Shown piece by piece: positions 18,186-26,732 of a stretch of 64,000 nucleotides of DNA. The position numbers and the translations under genes are program-made. The number at the start of each line of letters is the position of its first letter. Positions within the stretch are counted from its first letter, which is position 1. The DNA lies in assembly GCA_945877505.1 (NCBI GenBank), contig CAMDWT010000002.1:1-64000 (forward strand), written 5' to 3'. The notes beneath the pieces are model-generated. The model was given only the letters and a program-made list of their open reading frames with translations, made no database searches and was not told where the DNA came from. The stretch comes from Crenothrix polyspora. Lineage in GTDB: Bacteria > Pseudomonadota > Gammaproteobacteria > Methylococcales > Methylomonadaceae.

Positions 18186-18668
18186 ATGCGTAAAACAGTG
18201 ATTGAGGACGTTACAAAAAAAAGCTCATCTTTTAGCGTGGGCTTTTTAGATCTTGAACAAATGGCGAGGGTAGAAATAAGTTCGGAAAGCCAAGATCATC
18301 CTATAGAGAATGCCTTATTGGACGGTATGAATTCAGGGTGGGAGGCCTCTCAGTGCGGCGAGCAAATGATACGCCTTATCTTTGATCAGCCCCAGACAAT
18401 TAAACATATACAGTTAATTTTTGATGAGCAAAAACAGGCTCGCACTCAAGCCTTTGTTTTATTATGGCGCAAAGAGAATGAAGCGAATTTTCAGGAAATT
18501 TTGCGTCAGGAATATCATTTCAGTCCACCGCTTACTTCTAGGCAAGTAGAAGATTATACCGTTGATCTTAAACAGTTAAGCGTGCTTGAATTACGGATAA
18601 TTCCTGATATCAGTGGTGGAGACGCACATGCATCACTCACTCGTTTGCGGTTGTCAGTGTTGGAATAG
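18186..18668 (+). CDS. Discoidin/F5-8C-like (XRCC1-N fold) domain protein
   Basis: 160 aa. The pattern NALLDGMNSGWEAS...GEQMIRLIFDQPQTIKHIQLIF and a C-terminal LELRIIPDISGGDAHASLTRLRL resemble galactose-binding-like jelly-roll domains (F5/8 type C, XRCC1 N-terminal). No signal peptide, so it acts in the cytoplasm, where such folds may bind DNA or proteins rather than sugar. It follows the SNF2 helicase by 60 nt, with AAAAGGATCTTT upstream of the ATG, suggesting cotranscription. Specific function unknown. Confidence 0.55.
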   Translation: MRKTVIEDVTKKSSSFSVGFLDLEQMARVEISSESQDHPIENALLDGMNSGWEASQCGEQMIRLIFDQPQTIKHIQLIFDEQKQARTQAFVLLWRKENEANFQEILRQEYHFSPPLTSRQVEDYTVDLKQLSVLELRIIPDISGGDAHASLTRLRLSVLE

Positions 18669-18687
18669 GGTATTTAATAGCGGAAGC

Positions 18688-19101
18688 TTAAAAATCAACT
18701 TTCCCCCTTAATTGTTTAAGTTGGCCTTGTTTTGTTTTGCTATTTAAACGTTTTACTTTTGATCCCTTAGTCGGTTTGGTTGCTTTACGACTTTTATAGC
18801 GAATAGCGACACTGGTAATCAAGGTTTTTAAACGATGATAGGCATCCTCCTTGTTCTTTTCTTGGGTTCGAAATTGTTGTGCCTTGATGATAATGACACC
18901 GTCTTTTGAGATTCGTTGATCACTAAGTTCCAATAATTTTAGTTTATAGCTCTCCGGTAAAGACGAAGCTTTAATGTCAAAGCGCAAGTGAATAGCCGTT
19001 GAAACTTTGTTTATATTCTGCCCTCCTGAGCCTTGTGCACGAATAGCGTTAACTTCTATTTCATTTTCTTTAATATGCAGTGTGCCGGATATTTGTAACA
19101 T
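18688..19101 (-). CDS. arfB: Alternative ribosome-rescue factor ArfB (YaeJ)
   Basis: 137 aa, the usual ArfB length. N-terminal class-I release factor domain with RAQGSGGQNINKVSTAIHLRF containing the catalytic GGQ, then a basic C-terminal tail (SRKATKPTKGSKVKRLNSKTKQGQLK) that enters the mRNA channel of stalled ribosomes. It hydrolyses peptidyl-tRNA on ribosomes lacking a stop codon. Its length excludes a full RF1/RF2 paralogue. It is convergent with the discoidin gene, with 19 nt between the two 3' ends. Confidence 0.93.
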   Translation of the reverse strand: MLQISGTLHIKENEIEVNAIRAQGSGGQNINKVSTAIHLRFDIKASSLPESYKLKLLELSDQRISKDGVIIIKAQQFRTQEKNKEDAYHRLKTLITSVAIRYKSRKATKPTKGSKVKRLNSKTKQGQLKQLRGKVDF

Positions 19102-19329
19102 TTCTGTAAAGTATTTTAGAGCAGAAAAAATTAATTAAGGCGTCGCTCGATTTGTGGTTGTTTCATAGCCATTTCGATTCATAGTTATTGGGCGATAGAT
19201 ATCCCAATATAGAGTAGTCAATGATTACTTTACATAACTAGTAGAGAGTTACCAATTATAGCCGTATATCTTTGACGCGCTAGATTTGTGTTATTAATAC
19301 CGGTTAAACCTCTATATCGTATCACAAAG

Positions 19330-19357
19330 TTGACATTATCAGATTATTTTGTATATT
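19330..19357 (+). promoter_or_regulatory. hipBA promoter giving a leaderless or nearly leaderless mRNA
   Basis: TTGACA (19330-19335), 16-nt spacer, TATATT (19352-19357). The predicted start is at about 19364, two or three bases before the first ATG at 19367. No Shine-Dalgarno can fit. Confidence 0.6.
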
Positions 19358-19366
19358 CTATGTTAC

Positions 19367-19663
19367 ATGACAAGCAAAAATCACATCATATATCCTTCTG
19401 AAAAGAAAATACTAACCGACTTTGGCGAAAGGCTAAAGCTTGCCCGTTTGCGCCGTGGAATCTCAGCAGAGATACTGGCACATCGATCATCTATTTCCAG
19501 AATGACGCTTCATCGTGCGGAGCAAGGCTCTCCGGCTGTTTCTATGGGGACCTATTTAAGAATACTTGCAGCACTTCATTTAACGGATGATATTAATTTA
19601 TTGGCGAAAGATGATAAGTTGGGGCGCAGACTGCAAGATCTTGAGTTGATCAAAAAAAGGTGA
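19367..19663 (+). CDS. hipB: HipB-type antitoxin (XRE-family HTH)
   Basis: 98 aa from the ATG at 19367; the track's TTG start at 19349 lies inside the predicted promoter and is rejected. The helix-turn-helix occupies about residues 25-75 (RLKLARLRRGISAEILAHRS..SRMTLHRAEQGSPAVSMGTYLRILAAL). It precedes hipA by 3 nt. HipB proteins neutralise HipA and repress their own operon. Gene order and size are typical. Confidence 0.85.
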   Translation: MTSKNHIIYPSEKKILTDFGERLKLARLRRGISAEILAHRSSISRMTLHRAEQGSPAVSMGTYLRILAALHLTDDINLLAKDDKLGRRLQDLELIKKR

Positions 19664-19666
19664 GTC

Positions 19667-20968
19667 ATGAGCAGCAATAGGTTAGAGGTCTGGATAGACG
19701 CTGATTTTATAGGTGAAATCCTTAAGATTGGAACGCTTGCTAATAACGAGGGTAGCATTCGCTTTAACTATGATCCTAAATGGCTTAAGCATCCGCAGTG
19801 TTTCAATATCGATCCTGATATTTATCATGACAATTCGGTATCTTATCCAGATCCAGTTCTAGGTAATTTTGGTATTTTTATGGACTCATCTCCTGATAGG
19901 TGGGGGCAGACGCTTATGAAGCGCCGCGAAGCACTAGAAGCAAAAGATCAAAATCGCAAACCAAAAAACCTCTACGCTTGGGACTTTTTGGTTGGCGTTC
20001 AGGATGTAACGAGGCAAGGCGCACTTCGCTTTAAGTTGGAAGACACAGATGTTTTTTTAAGTGACCACAAATTATCTGCGCCACCACTCACAATGCTCAA
20101 AGAGCTTGAATTCATTGCAAAGGAGTTATCAAATAAACGTATTGATGATTTAAATGCATTAAGACGATGGCTTAGCGTGTTAGTTGCGCCAGGAGCTTCT
20201 TTAGGTGGCGCTAGGCCAAAAGCAAACTTCACGGAAACTGATGGCTCCATCTGGATTGCTAAATTTCCCTCAAAAGATGATGAACGAGATATCGGTGCAT
20301 GGGAGGGCATTACCCATCAATTAGCTATTGCGGCAAAAATTAATGTTCCTCAAGCAAAAATCATTAGATTGAATGGCGAGCACCACACTTTTTGCGTCAA
20401 GCGATTTGATCGTCATGAAAACAAAAGAGTTTTCTATGCGTCCGCCATGACATTGCTTAAAAAATCAGAAAGCGAAGGATCAAGTTATCTTGATATTGCT
20501 CAATGCTTAATGACAGGAAGATCAAATTCATCGATTGAGCCTAACCTCGAACAATTATTTAGGCGTGTGGTATTTAATGTTGCTGTAGGCAATAAGGATG
20601 ATCATTTACGTAATCATGGCTTCATATTATCCGAATCTGGCTGGCGGCTTTCACCTGCATTTGATATTAATCCGAATATTGACAAGGCTGAACATGTCCT
20701 TAATATCGATGATTCTGACAATCGCCCAAACATGGATACTGTAATGGCCACCTCATCAATGTATGAACTAGCGCCAGCAAAGGCAGAAAATATTATTGAT
20801 GAAATTATCAGTGTTGTTAAGGATTGGCGAATTGTAGCTAAAAGAATTGGTGTTTCAAATGCTGATATTGAGTTGATGGCATCAGCATTTTTGCAACATG
20901 TCCAAGCTAAGCCAATCATTCATGCTGATTATGAATATTCTGTCCGAACTTTAACACCTAAAACCTAA
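19667..20968 (+). CDS. hipA: HipA-family serine/threonine kinase toxin
   Basis: 433 aa, full length. N-terminal HipA domain (GNFGIFMDSSPDRWGQTLMKRRE) and C-terminal kinase core: ASLGGARPKANF near residue 180 (P-loop/phosphorylation loop region), NKDDHLRNHGF near 309 with the catalytic Asp, and SPAFDINPN near 331 with the metal-binding Asp. These positions match the E. coli HipA catalytic Asp residues almost exactly. HipA phosphorylates aminoacyl-tRNA synthetases, causing growth arrest. SD GGTGAG overlaps the end of hipB. No truncation; the module looks intact. Confidence 0.87.
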   Translation: MSSNRLEVWIDADFIGEILKIGTLANNEGSIRFNYDPKWLKHPQCFNIDPDIYHDNSVSYPDPVLGNFGIFMDSSPDRWGQTLMKRREALEAKDQNRKPKNLYAWDFLVGVQDVTRQGALRFKLEDTDVFLSDHKLSAPPLTMLKELEFIAKELSNKRIDDLNALRRWLSVLVAPGASLGGARPKANFTETDGSIWIAKFPSKDDERDIGAWEGITHQLAIAAKINVPQAKIIRLNGEHHTFCVKRFDRHENKRVFYASAMTLLKKSESEGSSYLDIAQCLMTGRSNSSIEPNLEQLFRRVVFNVAVGNKDDHLRNHGFILSESGWRLSPAFDINPNIDKAEHVLNIDDSDNRPNMDTVMATSSMYELAPAKAENIIDEIISVVKDWRIVAKRIGVSNADIELMASAFLQHVQAKPIIHADYEYSVRTLTPKT

Positions 20969-21207
20969 CGTATCGGTGGAGTTAAATTTTTACTTCAAGT
21001 GTTCAACTTTAGTAAAGGAATTCATTTTTTCGCATCGATTCTCCTTGGGTATTCTTCGTTATTTTCTTGATCTTTTTGCCCATCAAGTGGTATAAAATTT
21101 TGCGGTCTATGATCAATTAAAAGATTAAGAATCGAGTGCTTTGCTAAGTTTTCTGGAGTTAGTTGATTTGAAACAGATTATATTTTTTAACAAAATGAGG
21201 GTAAACG

Positions 21208-21600
21208 ATGTTTGTAATAAAAAAGATAAAAATAACGAGCTTAATTCTACTGGGGTTAGTGCTTCTAACTATTCATAACAAGCAAGCAGTAGCCCAAGAA
21301 AACATAAAGCTGTCTAAAGCAACTTTATTAGAAAAAAGGATTGAACTTCCGAGTAAAAATATAGAGGCTAAGGTGGTGCGTGTAATATTTCCTCCTGCTT
21401 TTGTAACGCCTTGGCACACGCATGAAGGTCCAGGTCCCCGATACGTGGTAAAGGGTAGGTTAAAGGTTGTCGAAGGGGGTAAAGCCACTATTTATTCTGC
21501 AGGTGAGACATTTTGGGAGTCAGGAGATTTAATGTCAGTTGAAAATATGGGGGAAACCCTCGCCGAATTAATTATTTTTGAATTAGCACCCAGCAAATAA
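21208..21600 (+). CDS. Exported single-domain cupin
   Basis: 130 aa. Signal peptide at residues 1-30 (ITSLILLGLVLLTIHNKQAVAQ). The cupin core has metal-type motif 1 WHTHEGPGPRYVVKGRLKVVEGG and motif 2 around AGETFWESGDLMSVENMG; the first two His ligands are present but the motif-2 His is replaced. Similar periplasmic cupins are of unknown function. GAGGGTAAACG precedes the ATG. It has no operon partner. Confidence 0.7.
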   Translation: MFVIKKIKITSLILLGLVLLTIHNKQAVAQENIKLSKATLLEKRIELPSKNIEAKVVRVIFPPAFVTPWHTHEGPGPRYVVKGRLKVVEGGKATIYSAGETFWESGDLMSVENMGETLAELIIFELAPSK

Positions 21601-21654
21601 TACAAGCACTGTTTAGTCTCTTCTAAGTCCTTTAAAACTTCCCTTCCTTTGCCA

Positions 21655-21685
21655 GGCTTTAGTTGCCTTGAGCGCAACTAAAGCC
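21655..21685. terminator. 12-bp inverted repeat after the cupin gene, probable terminator
   Basis: GGCTTTAGTTGC (21655-21666), loop CTTGAGC, GCAACTAAAGCC (21674-21685), perfect 12-bp stem. A T run (TTTTTTT) begins only 11 nt after the stem, so intrinsic termination is likely but not textbook. Confidence 0.55.
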
Positions 21686-21922
21686 ATGACAGTCAGTTTT
21701 TTTCATTATAGTGGCGCACCTATAAGAGTCTTGTACAAGGTTTGTATAGGTTTAGCTAGGTTCTTTGTGCTGATACAATAATTTAAATAAGATAAATAAT
21801 TACAATAAGTTGTGATTATTTATTGTGCCTTTACATCATTTCCCCCGCTTTTTTATAGCTGAAATAAGCTAACGATGATTTCAACTTATCTTTATTTTGT
21901 TCATGTTTTGTTAAACTATACT

Positions 21923-21951
21923 TTGACAAAATTAAAAGCAATTGATACTCT
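21923..21951 (+). promoter_or_regulatory. Candidate promoter of the RpoD-like sigma gene
   Basis: TTGACA (21923-21928), 17-nt spacer, TACTCT (21946-21951). The -35 box is perfect, the -10 is 3/6 but keeps T1, A2 and T6. It would give a leader of about 185 nt. Confidence 0.4.
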
Positions 21952-22144
21952 ATTTCGAAACGATTAGTAAACAAATAGTTAATAACGAGTTTGATGATTT
22001 TTCTAATCGTAAAAATAGGAGTGAGTTCTTATTTGAGTTTTAAAAATAAAAATAAAAAAAAATAAGTAAATGTTTATCTTATCCAAGGTTCGATAAACAG
22101 CTATTTAAATTTTCAAAATACTCTGTTTGTGAGGATTTGGTGTT

Positions 22145-23524
22145 ATGGCTTATTTAAATACACAGTTGTCAAAGCAAGACTTAATGGTTGTTGATAAAGC
22201 GACTGTTAGTGTTGAGTCGTCAATACAAAATGATACGGTAACTGAAAATTATGTGGAAAACAGCAATTTCCATATAGCTAGTAAATTAAAAATTGAGAAA
22301 AGTAAGCTTATAAACGCACTTTCTCAATTTCCAATGACGGCATTATGGCTTTTAAATCAATATGAACAACGCACAGATATCGTTGAGCAAGATGAAGATT
22401 TAACGGTAGAGGCAGAATTAACAACCGACTTAAAAGAGATAAAAAAATATTTTTATAGCTTATCGGGAAATTCGCTAACAGATAATAGTTATGCCGCTGA
22501 AAAGCAAGATCTAACTACAGCTTTACAATTATTTGCATTTACTTTCAATGACTTGGTTGGGTTAGTAGACATGTTTGTTTTTGCCTACAAGTTTAGGGGA
22601 TTGTGTTATCAGTCCGGTAGTCAAAGTAATAAAAAAGAGTCTGATCTAATGCTTAAAAGATTAGAAGGAGATGCACGTCGCAGCAAAAACAAAGCCTCCG
22701 TTTGGTCAGAAATATTTCTCAGCTATGATGAGCAGTTCCTCTTTCTATCGAGTAGCGATATGCATAAATATTTTACTGAAATTGTTTTTTCAGAGAATAG
22801 CTGGTTGAAATTACGACAACAGTTAGCAACCGCTAACTCACGATTAGTCTTATTTATAGCAAATCAATATAAAGGTGGCTTCTTAGATTTTGATGATCTT
22901 GTTCAAGAAGGTCAGACGGGTTTGTTAAAGGCAGTTGATAGATATGACTATCGTTTAGGATTTCAGTTTTCCACTTACGCAGGCTATTGGATTAGACAAG
23001 CTATTTCTAGGTCTTTGTCACGCTGTGAGAGAGTCGTAAGAGTTCCTTGTGGGCAAGTTGCTAACATGAATAAAGTCTTTAGAGTTAAAGATCAATTTAT
23101 TGCGCAAAAAGGCAGAGAGCCAAGCTTAAAAGAATTGGCAGAGCAAGTGAAACTGTCGCCTGAAGAAATAACATCTATTTTCGCAATTTCCCAAACAGCA
23201 ATATCTCTTGAGGGTACGGAAGAGGAAGGTGAAGTTTTATTTTCACCCATTGATTATCTTGAGCAAGAGGTCTTTGTCGATTCGTTTAAGAAAATATCTA
23301 AAATGGATTTGGATTCTCTGATAGGGAAGGCAATTAAAGGGCTAAATCCTCGAGAAGCAAAAGTCATTAGCTGTCATTTTGGTGTTGAAGTTGAAAATAG
23401 TATGACCTTACAAGAGATTGGTGCTGAGCTTAATTTAACTAGGGAACGCGTTAGGCAAATTCAGGTAATGGCCCTGAATAAAATTCGCCGAAGTTTTGGA
23501 GATCAACTAGTCGCCTTTTTATAA
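22145..23524 (+). CDS. Divergent RpoD-type (group 2) sigma-70 factor
   Basis: 459 aa. C-terminal half: region 2 DFDDLVQEGQTGLLKAVDRYD (near 248), FSTYAGYWIRQAISRSLSR (2.3-2.4), region 3 GREPSLKELAEQVKLSPEEI, and region 4.2 helix-turn-helix TLQEIGAELNLTRERVRQIQ (near 420). The first ~210 residues are not random: KLINALSQFPMTALWLLNQYE aligns with the start of the RpoD non-conserved region (LLAAIAQYPEAVDELLDQYD in E. coli, from memory), so it is a housekeeping-sigma paralogue. Regions 1.1 and clear 1.2 are lacking. Region 2.4 differs from RpoD (CERVVRVPCGQ instead of ARTIRIPVHM), implying changed -10 recognition. ftsH follows. Confidence 0.85.
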   Translation: MAYLNTQLSKQDLMVVDKATVSVESSIQNDTVTENYVENSNFHIASKLKIEKSKLINALSQFPMTALWLLNQYEQRTDIVEQDEDLTVEAELTTDLKEIKKYFYSLSGNSLTDNSYAAEKQDLTTALQLFAFTFNDLVGLVDMFVFAYKFRGLCYQSGSQSNKKESDLMLKRLEGDARRSKNKASVWSEIFLSYDEQFLFLSSSDMHKYFTEIVFSENSWLKLRQQLATANSRLVLFIANQYKGGFLDFDDLVQEGQTGLLKAVDRYDYRLGFQFSTYAGYWIRQAISRSLSRCERVVRVPCGQVANMNKVFRVKDQFIAQKGREPSLKELAEQVKLSPEEITSIFAISQTAISLEGTEEEGEVLFSPIDYLEQEVFVDSFKKISKMDLDSLIGKAIKGLNPREAKVISCHFGVEVENSMTLQEIGAELNLTRERVRQIQVMALNKIRRSFGDQLVAFL

Positions 23525-23558
23525 TATACAAACGCTATAAAGCAAGTTACTATTTAAA

Positions 23559-23584
23559 TCCTGCTAAAAAGGTAGGAAATTTTT
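23559..23584 (+). terminator. Weak terminator after the sigma gene
   Basis: TCCTGC (23559-23564) pairs with GTAGGA (23572-23577) with one G-T pair, followed by AATTTTT. Only 6 bp, so probably partial; readthrough into ftsH is possible. Confidence 0.35.
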
Positions 23585-23693
23585 AGTTATTTAAAACTGA
23601 TGTAAAAGTGACGTGGCAACATCAAGTTCAGGATGCAGCTGTAGTTAACCGTAACGCTACATTGATCTTTTTAAAAGGTCAGGAGATTAGACC

Positions 23694-25613
23694 ATGAAAA
23701 AACATATACTAAACGCCCTACTCTGGAGTGTTGTATTGGCCGGGGCATTTCTTATTTACAATCGTGTAAATACCACGCCAGCCATAGACGAATCACTCGC
23801 TTATTCTGAATTTATTGTAAAAGTTAAGAATAAGTTGGTTGATCGAGTAGAAATGACAGGGCAAACAATTAAGCTGCGGACAGCTGATGGTCAAAACTAC
23901 GAAACGTACAATCCAAATGATCCACATTTAATTGATGATCTATTAAGCGCGGGCGTTCAAGTTAGAACTAAGCCACCTGCTCAACAATCACTTTTTATGC
24001 AGATGTTTATCTCATGGTTTCCTATGTTGCTTTTGATCGCTGTATGGATCATTTACATGCGTAAAACACAAGGTGCAGGCATGGGAGGGAATGCCTTTGG
24101 TAAAAGCAAGGCTAAATTACTTGAAGAAGATAAGTTAACGGCTACTTTTGCCGATGTGGCTGGCTGTGAAGAAGCTAAGGAAGAAGTTACTGAGCTGGTT
24201 GATTTTTTGGCAGATCCACAAAAATTCCAAAAATTGGGTGGTCAAATTCCCCGTGGTATTTTGATGGTGGGGCCTCCAGGAACCGGTAAAACATTGATTG
24301 CAAGAGCCATTGCAGGTGAAGCAGGTGTTAAGTTCTTTACGGTGTCTGGCTCTGATTTTGTAGAAATGTTTGTTGGGGTGGGCGCATCAAGAGTTAGAGA
24401 TATGTTTGCTCAAGCTAAAGAACATGCCCCCTGTATTATTTTTATTGATGAGATTGACGCGGTGGGTCGCCAAAGAGGCGGTGCTGGCATGGGTGGTGGT
24501 AATGATGAACGTGAACAAACACTTAACCAGTTGCTGGTTGAAATGGATGGGTTTACAGGGAACGAAGGCGTCATCGTCATTGCAGCAACCAATCGTGCAG
24601 ACGTCCTCGATAAAGCGTTATTAAGACCGGGTAGATTTGACCGTCAAGTTAATGTGGGTTTGCCTGATGTAAGAGGGCGAGAACAGATTTTGAATGTACA
24701 TATCAAAAAAGTACCTGCAGCTGAAGATGTTAATTTAAAAGATATTGCACGAGGTACGCCTGGCTTTTCCGGCGCAGAGTTGGCAAATGTAGTAAACGAA
24801 GCCGCCTTATTTGCTGCAAGATCGAATAAAGTGCAAGTGAATATGAGCGATCTTGAGAAAGCAAAAGACAAGATACTAATGGGTGCTGAGAAACACACCA
24901 TGGTTATGACTGAAGATGACAAACTATTAACAGCCTATCATGAGGCTGGACATTGTATTGTTGGACAATCTTCACCTGATCATGATCCAGTGTACAAGGT
25001 TAGCATCATGCCACGAGGTAGAGCGTTAGGTATAACGATGTTTTTACCTGAAAGAGATCAATACAGTGCCAGCAAACGTAAGTTGGACAGCCAAATCTCC
25101 AGTTTATTTGGTGGAAGAATTGCTGAGTTAATGATTTATGGTGGTGACCGAGTAACAACCGGCGCATCAAATGATATCGAACGTGCGACAGAATTGGCTC
25201 GTAACATGGTGACTCGTTGGGGTTTTTCTGAAAAATTGGGACCTTTGGTCTATGGTGAAGAAGGTGGACAACCTTTCATGGGCTATCCTGGTTCACAAGG
25301 CAGTAAAGTTTCGGGGACGGTTGCCCAACAAATAGACGAAGAAATTCGTGCGGTGATTGATAGTAATTATCAGAAAGCAGAAACGATATTGCAGGAAAAT
25401 ATCAGTATTCTTCATAAAATGGCTGATGCATTAATGAAATGGGAAACCATCGATAAAGATCAAATTGATGATTTAATGGCGGGTAATGAGCCTCGTCCAC
25501 CCAAAGAAGATGCTGAGCCCGTTAAGACAGATTATTTAAAGCAGGATAAAGTTGACATAAGTAAACCAAATAAAACTAATATCAACAAAAACAAACCTGC
25601 CGGACAAGTTTGA
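23694..25613 (+). CDS. ftsH: ATP-dependent zinc metalloprotease FtsH
   Basis: 639 aa. Two membrane segments (about 6-22 and 102-122) flank a periplasmic domain. AAA+ domain: GPPGTGKT (near 192), [15 protein letters not shown] (near 251), second region of homology [22 protein letters not shown]41 peptidase: YHEAGH (near 416) and the third ligand Asp in [10 protein letters not shown]. The tail after 600 is Lys/Asn/Pro-rich and variable as usual. It degrades membrane and regulatory proteins such as sigma-32. It follows the RpoD-like sigma gene rather than rlmE, and folP/glmM are absent, so it may be a second copy. SD GGTCAGGAG is strong. Confidence 0.95.
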   Translation: MKKHILNALLWSVVLAGAFLIYNRVNTTPAIDESLAYSEFIVKVKNKLVDRVEMTGQTIKLRTADGQNYETYNPNDPHLIDDLLSAGVQVRTKPPAQQSLFMQMFISWFPMLLLIAVWIIYMRKTQGAGMGGNAFGKSKAKLLEEDKLTATFADVAGCEEAKEEVTELVDFLADPQKFQKLGGQIPRGILMVGPPGTGKTLIARAIAGEAGVKFFTVSGSDFVEMFVGVGASRVRDMFAQAKEHAPCIIFIDEIDAVGRQRGGAGMGGGNDEREQTLNQLLVEMDGFTGNEGVIVIAATNRADVLDKALLRPGRFDRQVNVGLPDVRGREQILNVHIKKVPAAEDVNLKDIARGTPGFSGAELANVVNEAALFAARSNKVQVNMSDLEKAKDKILMGAEKHTMVMTEDDKLLTAYHEAGHCIVGQSSPDHDPVYKVSIMPRGRALGITMFLPERDQYSASKRKLDSQISSLFGGRIAELMIYGGDRVTTGASNDIERATELARNMVTRWGFSEKLGPLVYGEEGGQPFMGYPGSQGSKVSGTVAQQIDEEIRAVIDSNYQKAETILQENISILHKMADALMKWETIDKDQIDDLMAGNEPRPPKEDAEPVKTDYLKQDKVDISKPNKTNINKNKPAGQV

Positions 25614-25626
25614 GGTGCGCTCATTT

Positions 25627-25655
25627 AGGGGGAGGGTATCCTCCCCCTTTTTTTT
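25627..25655 (+). terminator. Rho-independent terminator of ftsH
   Basis: AGGGGGAGG (25627-25635), loop GTAT, CCTCCCCCT (25640-25648), then a run of eight T. Very strong. Confidence 0.95.
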
Positions 25656-25753
25656 GCCTTCATTTTAGATATTAAGTTGTTATTGTAGGTTTTAATGTAC
25701 GCATTCTATGATTATCAACTTTTGTTTGTATAAAAGCGCATTCGGAGAGAATA

Positions 25754-26134
25754 ATGAATAAACATAATATATTTTGGATTGTTGTTTTAATGATGATAGC
25801 GACTAATTCTTGGTCTTATGGAAGTAGCAGTAGTTCTAAGGCTTGTGCAAAGCCTAAGTTTTCTGAGTACTTACCCGTTGAAAATTCAGAAGTGGCAGTG
25901 GGGTCAAACTTTTCATTTAATGCCTCTGCAAATACCCATCCTAATAGCATAAAGGTTGCTGTAAAAGGCTTGCCAGTTAAGGTGACTGTAAAGCTTAAAA
26001 ATGCGGGTAATTATGAGGTGAGTGGTGTAATTCCTAGAGAATTAAATGATACTTTCGCTAGAATTTCAATTGATGCAGAGGCTGACAGTAGTTGCAATGG
26101 TGGCGGCGGCTGGTTAATCAAGATAACCAAATAA
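25754..26134 (+). CDS. Small secreted protein of unknown function
   Basis: 126 aa. Signal peptide (residues 1-22, IFWIVVLMMIATNSWS). The mature part starts with a Ser run, contains two Cys (ACAKPKF and SSCNGGGG) that could form a disulfide, and has alternating beta-type sequence (NSIKVAVKGLPVKVTVKLKNAGNYEVSGVIP), suggesting an Ig-like or copper-resistance-CopC-like beta sandwich. I do not recognise the family. SD GGAGAG lies 8 nt before ATG. Monocistronic between the ftsH terminator and the hairpin at 26310. Confidence 0.6.
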   Translation: MNKHNIFWIVVLMMIATNSWSYGSSSSSKACAKPKFSEYLPVENSEVAVGSNFSFNASANTHPNSIKVAVKGLPVKVTVKLKNAGNYEVSGVIPRELNDTFARISIDAEADSSCNGGGGWLIKITK

Positions 26135-26309
26135 CAGTAAATTAACAAAAAATATTAGTTTTTTAGTTTGTTACAAGGTCCATAGTGTTTTATTTAAGCT
26201 GAAAAACACTTTAAGTAAGTCAATTAAAAAGCAGTAAAGTTGTTTGAATGTTTTAAAATAATAAAGCTTAGGAAGGGATTTTTTGGAGGGTGTATTAAAA
26301 TAATTGGAA

Positions 26310-26329
26310 GGGCGACCCATGAGTCGCCC
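26310..26329. terminator. Bidirectional hairpin between secreted protein and RRM genes
   Basis: GGGCGAC (26310-26316), loop CCATGA, GTCGCCC (26323-26329). Stem of 7 G/C-rich pairs; T-rich flanks are modest on both sides. Positioned at the 3' ends of convergent genes. Confidence 0.6.
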
Positions 26330-26355
26330 CTTATCTTTCGGTCAAAATCGCTTAT

Positions 26356-26622
26356 TTAATTGCGTCGACCATTTTTACCAGTAGCGGGTTCTTCAAATTT
26401 AACTTTTAAAGGCTTTCCGCAATACAAATTGCCATCAAGTGCTGCTATAGCTGCTCGGGCTTCGTGACCTTCCATTCCAATAAAACCAAAACCTCTACAT
26501 TTACCGCTAAAAATATCGGAAACAAGTTGAATGGAGCGGACTTTGCCATATTCTGAAAATAAAGCTTGAACACTAGCCTCAGTGGCCTCGCTGGGTAAGT
26601 TTCCTACAAAAAGTCGTTTCAA
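26356..26622 (-). CDS. RRM RNA-binding protein
   Basis: 88 aa from a TTG start at 26622 (KRLFVGNLPSEATEASV), which has AGGA 8 nt upstream; the track extends 20 codons into the non-coding leader. RNP2 is RLFVGNL and RNP1 is CRGFGFIGM, so a complete single RRM. A short basic tail NGRR ends it. Such rbp genes in cyanobacteria and proteobacteria are cold-induced; here it sits directly downstream of a cold-shock protein gene on the same strand, with a structured 110-nt spacer, which supports joint cold-linked expression. Confidence 0.85.
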   Translation of the reverse strand: MKRLFVGNLPSEATEASVQALFSEYGKVRSIQLVSDIFSGKCRGFGFIGMEGHEARAAIAALDGNLYCGKPLKVKFEEPATGKNGRRN

Positions 26623-26647
26623 AAGACATATCCTAAATTCAGGGGGT

Positions 26648-26685
26648 GGGTTGATGGGCCGGATTAACCGGCTGTGCCACAACCC
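26648..26685 (-). promoter_or_regulatory. Two-tier hairpin in the leader of the RRM gene
   Basis: Minus-strand RNA can fold with outer arms GGGTTG/CAACCC (26680-26685 with 26648-26653) and an inner 5-bp stem GCCGG/CCGGC around the loop TTAAT. No T tract follows, so this is probably not a terminator for cspA; it may be a processing or temperature-sensing element before the rbp TTG start. Confidence 0.35.
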
Positions 26686-26732
26686 CGCATGGTCATTTAG
26701 GCGGAGTTGGGTGTCAGAAAGTAGCTTTTAGC

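Larger units (their letters stand above)
21601..22144. other. 544-nt gene-free region between cupin and sigma factor
   Basis: No ORF of note on either strand. It holds a 12-bp inverted repeat (21655-21685) near the cupin end, a candidate promoter (21923-21951) and a very AT-rich leader of roughly 185 nt before the sigma gene. The leader contains short A and T runs and no clear secondary structure that I could fold by eye. Confidence 0.6.

Noticed and set aside
19349-19366. TTG start of hipB in the ORF track
   Set aside because: It overlaps the -10 box of the predicted promoter.
24370-24922. Several ORFs overlapping ftsH on both strands
   Set aside because: Out-of-frame shadows of the AAA domain.
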